Notes under the pieces: model-generated | What the model saw: only the letters and a program-made list of their open reading frames with translations | Told to the model about the DNA's origin: nothing | The model's database searches: none | Shown: positions 6,670 to 11,262 of the stretch, in pieces | How positions within the stretch are numbered: position 1 is the stretch's first letter | Layout: each line of letters starts with the position of its first letter | Translations under genes and position numbers: made by a program | From: Bacteroidota bacterium | Lineage (GTDB): Bacteria; Bacteroidota; Ignavibacteria; Ignavibacteriales; Ignavibacteriaceae | Assembly (NCBI GenBank): GCA_023433685.1 | Contig: JAEYUD010000234.1 | Coordinates: 1-11,262, forward strand | DNA length: 11,262 bases | Direction of reading: 5' to 3'

Positions 6670-6945
6670 GCTGAGTCCATTGTTTGGTTGAATTAAAAAA
6701 TCATAGTGCATCTTAATAATGATGCAAAAATCATGCCGTCAAAAACTTGCTAAATGGCAACTAAAAACACCCGGTTATGTATCATATTGAGAATACAAGT
6801 GATCAAAGTGTATTAAATAGAGCCACAGAAAAATCAGGTGTAATTATACAAAAAAACAGTTAAATTACACGCCAAAAAGAGTGACTTGAATAACCGGTGG
6901 TTATATGGTATTTTTGAAGGTTATTTTCAGAAAATTAAGATACTA
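6670..6945. promoter_or_regulatory. Divergent intergenic region between surface-protein gene and lon
   Basis: This 276-bp AT-rich region must hold the promoters of two divergent units. On the + strand TTGAGA (6787-6792) and TATTAA (6811-6816) are 18 bp apart and could be -35/-10 hexamers for lon. An 8-bp inverted repeat, GTGTAATT and AATTACAC, lies at 6838-6845 and 6863-6870. On the minus strand I found no convincing TAnnTTTG element for the surface gene. No CIRCE heat-shock operator is present. Confidence 0.5.
6838..6870. repeat. Inverted repeat upstream of lon
   Basis: GTGTAATT and its perfect complement AATTACAC flank a 17-nt A-rich spacer. It lies about 75 nt before the chosen lon start, downstream of the candidate promoter, so it could be an operator or a leader hairpin. 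It is short enough that chance in AT-rich DNA is possible. Confidence 0.4.
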
Positions 6946-9408
6946 ATGTCGAAGTTAAATAATGAAACGGAAGAACAGAGCCTTACGGTAGAGATTCCGG
7001 AGATCATCCCCGTTCTTCCCCTAAGGGATCTGGTAATTTTTCCCTACATGATATCCCCTGTTCTTGTGGGCAGGGACCTTTCAATAAACGCCGCGAATTT
7101 CGCCTTGAACAATCACAGGCTGATCTTTCTTGCTGCTCAGAAGAACTCGAACATAGATGAGCCGGGTCCCGATGAGTTGTACCGTGAAGGTACTATAGCC
7201 AAAATAGTTCAGACAATGAAACTGCCAAACGGTCTACTTAAGATCGTGGTTGATGGACTGGTGATGGGGAAGATCCGGAATTTTACCGGTGAGACCGAAT
7301 ATTTTGAAGCCCAGATCCAACTCAAGGAAGTGCAGTCAGCAAATGATGCCGAGATAACCGCACTCGTGAGACAGGCGGAGATCGCGTTCAAAGAATACGC
7401 CTCGTTAAACAAGAATATTAACGCCGAGACGCTGGTATCGTTTGAAAACATTACCGAACCGGACAGAAAACTTTATTTTGCCGCAGCCAATATCAATCAG
7501 GCGATCGAAGGCAAAATGAAAATTATGAGGAAGGGGAGGCTGAAAGACCAGTACTACGAACTGATAAAACTTCTTCGTGGCGAGATAGAAATCCTGAAAG
7601 TTGAGAAAGAGATCGATCACAAGGTTCAGGAGAATATAGCACGCACGCAGCGGAAATTCATCATCCAGGAGCAGATAAAGATACTTCAGGAAGAGCTTGG
7701 AGAGGATGATGCCCTCTCGGAAGAGGCTAAACTTCTTGAAGAGATCGAGACAGCCGGCATGCCCGAAGCGGTTGAAGACAAGGCGATAGAGGAGTATAAC
7801 AAGCTTTCAAAAATCCCCCCGATGTCTCCTGAGTACACGGTGATAAGGAACTACCTCGACTGGTTGATTGCTGTTCCATGGAAAAAACAAACCAAAGACA
7901 AACTTGACATTTCGCATGTTCAGAAGATCCTCGATGAAGACCATTTCGGCCTCGAAAAGCCGAAGGAGAGGATAATCGAGCACATTGCCGTGCTTAACCT
8001 CGTGAAAAACATGCGGGGACAGATTCTTTGTCTCGTGGGGCCTCCGGGGGTCGGTAAAACATCACTCGGACGCTCGATCGCCAGAGCCCTTGGCAGGCAG
8101 TTTGTCAGGATCAGCCTTGGAGGTGTACGTGATGAAGCTGAGATCAGAGGTCACAGAAAGACCTACATCGGTTCAATGCCAGGAAAGATCGTTCAGGCGA
8201 TGAAACGGGCAGGAACGGTTAACCCGGTGATCCTTCTTGATGAAATTGACAAGCTTAGTTCTGATTTCCGCGGCGACCCATCCTCGGCAATGCTTGAGGT
8301 GCTTGACCCCGAGCAGAATTTCTCTTTCAACGATCACTACCTCGAAGTTGACTACGATCTCTCTCAGGTGCTGTTTATTACCACAGCGAACGTAAGATAC
8401 AACATCCCCCTGCCACTACAGGACAGGATGGAGATAATAGAACTTTCAAGTTACCTGGAAGTGGATAAGATTGAAATTGCCAAGCGTCACATCATACCTA
8501 AACAGGTTAAACTCCACGGTTTGAGCAAATCGAGAGTTAAATTTGAAGATGATGCCATACTTGAAATTATCGGCAACTACACCCGCGAGTCGGGCGTAAG
8601 AAGCATGGAACGGGAGATAACCGCGGTACTCCGGAAAGTTGCCAAGGATGTGGTCAGCCGCATACAGGCAAAAGAAAAAGGTTCTAAAAAACAGGTTGTG
8701 GTAACCCCGCAGCTCGTCGAGAAGTACCTCGGCGCACCCAGATATAAAAAACACATTTACGAAAAAGGCGCCCGGATAGGAAGCGTTACGGGCCTGGCAT
8801 GGACCAGCGTTGGCGGAGACATCCTTAAGGTGGATGTTACGGTAATGCACGGCAAAGAGCGGCTCACACTTACCGGTCAGCTTGGGAATGTGATGAAGGA
8901 ATCGGCGCAGGCCGGGCTGAGTTACATCCGGTCGAACGCCCACAAATTCGGACTCAAACCCGACTTCATGCTCAACAAGGAGATTCACATCCACCTTCCC
9001 GAAGGGGCTATCCCAAAAGACGGTCCCTCGGCGGGTATCACGATGATAATGGCAATGCTCTCTGCATTTCTTGAGATGCCTGCGAGCGATTCTGTAGCCA
9101 TGACGGGTGAGATCACCCTCCGTGGTGAAGTGCTGCCTATCGGTGGTCTGAACGAGAAGCTACTTGCGGCAAGACGGAACGGCTACAAAACTGTGCTGAT
9201 CCCGAATGATAACACTGCCGATGTTGCTGAGATCAGGGATACCATTACCAAAGATCTTACTATCGTCCCCGTTGAATCGGTTGAAGAAGCCCTTGACTGG
9301 GTCTTCCCCGGATGGAAAGAGGCAGTAGCGATCAGAAAAGCCAAAGCAGCTGAAGAACCGGCTGAGCCGAGGAAAAAGCGGAGAACACCATTGCAGGATC
9401 TAAACTGA
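6946..9408 (+). CDS. lon: ATP-dependent Lon protease (LonA type)
   Basis: Lon is a cytoplasmic homohexameric AAA+ serine protease that degrades misfolded and selected regulatory proteins. The 820-residue product shows the full LonA order. A substrate-binding N-domain begins at IPVLPLRDLVIFPYMISP (about 21-38) and is followed by a coiled-coil stretch about 190-270. The AAA+ module has Walker A GPPGVGKT (365-372) and Walker B VILLDEID (428-435). The protease domain has catalytic Ser695 in PKDGPSAG and Lys738 in GLNEKLLAARRNG. The Ser-Lys spacing of 43 equals that of E. coli Lon. The C-terminus adds a basic tail, PRKKRRTPLQDLN. The frame extends upstream to a TTG at 6886, but those 20 residues do not resemble Lon, so I chose the ATG at 6946; no clear Shine-Dalgarno precedes it. 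The next gene starts 1 bp after the stop, which suggests an operon. Confidence 0.97.
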   Translation: MSKLNNETEEQSLTVEIPEIIPVLPLRDLVIFPYMISPVLVGRDLSINAANFALNNHRLIFLAAQKNSNIDEPGPDELYREGTIAKIVQTMKLPNGLLKIVVDGLVMGKIRNFTGETEYFEAQIQLKEVQSANDAEITALVRQAEIAFKEYASLNKNINAETLVSFENITEPDRKLYFAAANINQAIEGKMKIMRKGRLKDQYYELIKLLRGEIEILKVEKEIDHKVQENIARTQRKFIIQEQIKILQEELGEDDALSEEAKLLEEIETAGMPEAVEDKAIEEYNKLSKIPPMSPEYTVIRNYLDWLIAVPWKKQTKDKLDISHVQKILDEDHFGLEKPKERIIEHIAVLNLVKNMRGQILCLVGPPGVGKTSLGRSIARALGRQFVRISLGGVRDEAEIRGHRKTYIGSMPGKIVQAMKRAGTVNPVILLDEIDKLSSDFRGDPSSAMLEVLDPEQNFSFNDHYLEVDYDLSQVLFITTANVRYNIPLPLQDRMEIIELSSYLEVDKIEIAKRHIIPKQVKLHGLSKSRVKFEDDAILEIIGNYTRESGVRSMEREITAVLRKVAKDVVSRIQAKEKGSKKQVVVTPQLVEKYLGAPRYKKHIYEKGARIGSVTGLAWTSVGGDILKVDVTVMHGKERLTLTGQLGNVMKESAQAGLSYIRSNAHKFGLKPDFMLNKEIHIHLPEGAIPKDGPSAGITMIMAMLSAFLEMPASDSVAMTGEITLRGEVLPIGGLNEKLLAARRNGYKTVLIPNDNTADVAEIRDTITKDLTIVPVESVEEALDWVFPGWKEAVAIRKAKAAEEPAEPRKKRRTPLQDLN

Positions 9409-9409
9409 A

Positions 9410-9910
9410 ATGAGCACAGAACTTTATTTTTCCCCTGACACGGGTAAAATTGAAAGGTACGAGCTCCTCCTTCAGCAGGCAGAGCACCTGTTTTTAACTG
9501 AAGACCATTGGCTCTCCAGTCTCTCGAACTTCACGGCGGTGTTGAAAGAGGCTTTCCCGGTTATAAGTTGGGTGGGTTTCTATTTCATGTCGAATGGTAA
9601 ATTAGTACTCGGACCCTTCCAGGGAAAGATCGCTTGTACCATCATCGCGCCCGGAAAAGGTGTTTGCGGTAAGGTCGCGGTTACCCGGGAGAGCGAGATA
9701 GTGGAGAATGTTCACGAATTTCCCGGGCACATCGCTTGTGATTCCGGCAGCAATTCCGAAATTGTGGTTCCGTTAATAAAAAATGGGGAACTTCTCGGAG
9801 TGCTCGATCTCGACAGTTATAAATTTTCCGCGTTCGACGGCACAGACAAGGAATATTTGGAGAAGCTCGTAGCCATCCTTTTGAAAGTAACAACAATTCC
9901 TGAATTATAG
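9410..9910 (+). CDS. msrC: Free methionine-(R)-sulfoxide reductase (GAF-domain fRMsr)
   Basis: This cytoplasmic enzyme reduces free L-methionine-(R)-sulfoxide, normally with thioredoxin, and recycles methionine after oxidative damage. The 166 residues form a single GAF domain with the family signatures WVGFYF, LVLGPFQGKIACT, GKGVCGKV, VHEFPGHIACDSGSNSEIVV and LLGVLDLDS. All three family cysteines are present, at 76, 86 and 110, with spacings of 10 and 24 as in the E. coli enzyme (C84, C94, C118). Length matches the family. The ATG is 1 bp after the lon stop and 8 bp before the dnaX start region, so it is probably co-transcribed with both and may be translationally coupled to lon. A regulatory GAF protein is the only alternative, and the intact cysteine triad argues against it. 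Confidence 0.93.
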   Translation: MSTELYFSPDTGKIERYELLLQQAEHLFLTEDHWLSSLSNFTAVLKEAFPVISWVGFYFMSNGKLVLGPFQGKIACTIIAPGKGVCGKVAVTRESEIVENVHEFPGHIACDSGSNSEIVVPLIKNGELLGVLDLDSYKFSAFDGTDKEYLEKLVAILLKVTTIPEL

Positions 9911-9918
9911 AAGGTAAA

Positions 9919-11262
9919 ATGAGTTTTCAGGTTTCAGCAAGAAAATACAGACCGCAAAGTTTTGAGACAGTGCTCGGCCAGGAGCATGTGACCGTCACCC
10001 TTAAGAACGCGATCATCCGCGAAAGGATAGCACATGCTTATCTGCTTACGGGTCCCAGAGGGGTGGGGAAGACAACGACCGCGCGAATTATCGCCAAATC
10101 GATCAATTGTCTCGATCCGCAGGATGCTGAACCTTGTAACCAGTGCGCGAACTGCAAAGCGATAACCGCGGGGCAGTCGATCGATTTTATTGAGATAGAT
10201 GCCGCCTCAAACCGTGGGATTGATGAAGTGCGGTCGCTGACCGAGTCGGTGCGCTACTCACCCGTTGATATGAAGTACAAAGTCTACATCATCGATGAGG
10301 TTCACATGCTCACCAAGGAGTCGTTCAACGCCTTCCTGAAAACCCTTGAGGAACCACCCGAACATACCATCTTCATTTTCGCGACCACCGATGTGCACAA
10401 AGTGCCGATTACCATCATTTCGAGGTGCCAGCGCTACGATTTCCGCAGAATACCGCTTGATATCATCAAAGCCGGGCTGCGAGAAATTGCCGATAAGGAG
10501 AACATCACAATAGATGACAAAACGCTCACACTGATCGCCAAAAAAGCCGATGGAGGTATGCGCGACGCGGAAAGCTTCTTCGATCAGGCGACGGCTTTCT
10601 CCGGTGACAAGATAGAGTATTCATCCGTTATAAAAGTTTTCAACTTCATCGATGAGGATATCTATTTCGAAGTAACGGACGGACTGCTGAAAAAAGATTT
10701 CAAGATGCCTTTCGCCGTATGCGACCGTGTTTACAAGAATGGCTGGAGCTTCATCGACTTCTTCAATGGATTGCTTGAGCATTTCAGAAATATTTTATCC
10801 GTGGCTGCCACAAAAGATACATCGCTGCTTGAGAGCGCGGCAGTTTATTTTGAGCAGTACAAGCAATTGGCAAAAAGCTTTTCCGAAGGTGATCTCCTCA
10901 GGATCATGAATTATCTGAGCAAACTTCTTTCGGAACTCCGTTTTTCGCAGAATCACAAGCTTCGCAGTGAGCTGGCATTGAGCCAGTTAACAGGATTTGA
11001 AACATCGGAGACGATATCCAATCTGATCGGAATTCTGGCAAAAAGTAACGCCGGCGAGACGATAAAGATTGAAAGAGAAGTGGTTCACGCACCAATTCCT
11101 CCCGCTGAGGACGAAAAAAAAAAGTCTGAACCAACCGTAGATTTCCCGGAAGGGGGGATAGATGTCAATAAATCCACTGTCTTACAGGTTGAATCACCCA
11201 ATGAAACGACTCCGGGGCCCGTGCAGGATTCTCCCTTTGCAGTTTCAGAGCCAGTGGTTGAT
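9919..11262 (+). CDS. dnaX: DNA polymerase III subunit tau/gamma (3' end cut by window edge)
   Basis: DnaX is the ATPase core of the clamp loader, which opens the beta sliding clamp and places it on primed DNA; its long tau form also ties polymerase cores together. The frame is open from the ATG at 9919 (AAGG four bases upstream) to the window edge, 448 codons. It shows Walker A GPRGVGKT (45-52), the zinc module with cysteines 64, 73, 76 and 79, Walker B YIIDEVHML (123-131), sensor 1 FATTDVHKVP (154-163), the SRC arginine-finger motif (168-170) and sensor 2 GGMRDA (212-217). Domain III fills about 240-365. After it comes a low-complexity Pro/Glu/Lys linker that contains a slippery A10 tract at codons 399-402. 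The C-terminal tau part lies outside the window. The gene follows the methionine sulfoxide reductase gene by 8 bp. Confidence 0.97.
   Translation, partial: MSFQVSARKYRPQSFETVLGQEHVTVTLKNAIIRERIAHAYLLTGPRGVGKTTTARIIAKSINCLDPQDAEPCNQCANCKAITAGQSIDFIEIDAASNRGIDEVRSLTESVRYSPVDMKYKVYIIDEVHMLTKESFNAFLKTLEEPPEHTIFIFATTDVHKVPITIISRCQRYDFRRIPLDIIKAGLREIADKENITIDDKTLTLIAKKADGGMRDAESFFDQATAFSGDKIEYSSVIKVFNFIDEDIYFEVTDGLLKKDFKMPFAVCDRVYKNGWSFIDFFNGLLEHFRNILSVAATKDTSLLESAAVYFEQYKQLAKSFSEGDLLRIMNYLSKLLSELRFSQNHKLRSELALSQLTGFETSETISNLIGILAKSNAGETIKIEREVVHAPIPPAEDEKKKSEPTVDFPEGGIDVNKSTVLQVESPNETTPGPVQDSPFAVSEPVVD
11114..11129 (+). promoter_or_regulatory. Programmed slippage site in dnaX (A10 with A AAA AAG heptamer)
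   Basis: Ten A (11114-11123) followed by G place the heptamer A AAA AAG in the zero frame, identical to the E. coli dnaX frameshift heptamer. A -1 shift, or an added A in the mRNA, reads Val then TGA (11127-11129), giving about 403 residues. A lost A reads a few codons to TAG at 11138-11140. An SD-like GAGGA lies at 11107-11111. A possible 7-bp hairpin (11141-11159) starts 16 nt downstream, farther than in E. coli. Confidence 0.7.

Noticed and set aside
6712..6885. CIRCE or other standard heat-shock operator upstream of lon
   Set aside because: No TTAGCACTC-N9-GAGTGCTAA or close variant is present. The only inverted repeat here is GTGTAATT/AATTACAC.
6886..6945. TTG-initiated 20-residue extension of Lon
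   Set aside because: It has no similarity to Lon N-termini and uses a weak start. The ATG at 6946 places the conserved N-domain at the usual distance.
8446..8994. 182-codon open frame on the minus strand inside lon
   Set aside because: It is fully antisense to the conserved AAA+ and protease domains of Lon, and its translation shows no domain, signal peptide or ribosome-binding site.
11114..11123. A10 run in dnaX as an assembly error or pseudogene frameshift
   Set aside because: The zero frame stays open on both sides with plausible linker sequence to the window end, so no correction is needed; the run fits a known slippage signal.

Overview
The window most likely comes from a member of the Bacteroidota/Chlorobi group, with Ignavibacteria as the best guess. 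The main reason is a 1,424-residue secreted protein that ends in a type IX secretion (T9SS) type A sorting domain with the NYPNPFNP signature typical of that group. Supporting signs are a C-terminal-Phe outer-membrane barrel and weak or absent Shine-Dalgarno sequences in front of several genes. This placement is inferred from protein style, not from a marker-gene search.

The left 6.7 kb is read on the minus strand. From right to left it holds the giant mosaic T9SS surface protein (2395-6669), an intrinsic terminator, a repeat-rich intergenic stretch, an outer-membrane beta-barrel protein (819-2063) with its own strong terminator, and truA, the tRNA pseudouridine synthase (1-734, last few residues cut by the window edge). 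The right 4.4 kb is read on the plus strand as a tight likely operon: lon (ATP-dependent protease), a free methionine-(R)-sulfoxide reductase 1 bp downstream, and dnaX (DNA polymerase III tau/gamma) 8 bp further on, cut by the right edge. The two blocks diverge from a roughly 0.28-kb intergenic region.

The cytoplasmic genes are housekeeping: protein quality control, repair of oxidised methionine, clamp loading and tRNA modification. The two minus-strand envelope genes are the accessory part. The surface protein is a mosaic of a signal peptide, an unrecognised N-terminal domain, three SdrD-B-like repeats each carrying a cysteine pair at identical spacing, an unrecognised Cys-containing segment, a DUF11 domain that appears to be split by an inserted choice-of-anchor A domain, a probable seven-bladed Asp-box propeller, and the T9SS tail.

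The observations most worth following are: (1) a run of ten A in dnaX that contains the E. coli-type A AAA AAG slippery heptamer in the correct frame, with early stops in both other frames, so a gamma-like short product of about 403 residues is predicted; (2) the nested DUF11/anchor A architecture; (3) the cysteine-paired SdrD-B repeats; (4) an AGGTATT heptamer inverted-repeat structure with a 14-bp GC palindrome around the surface gene's terminator. I saw no complete new defence or mobile system, no CRISPR array and no tRNA or rRNA gene.
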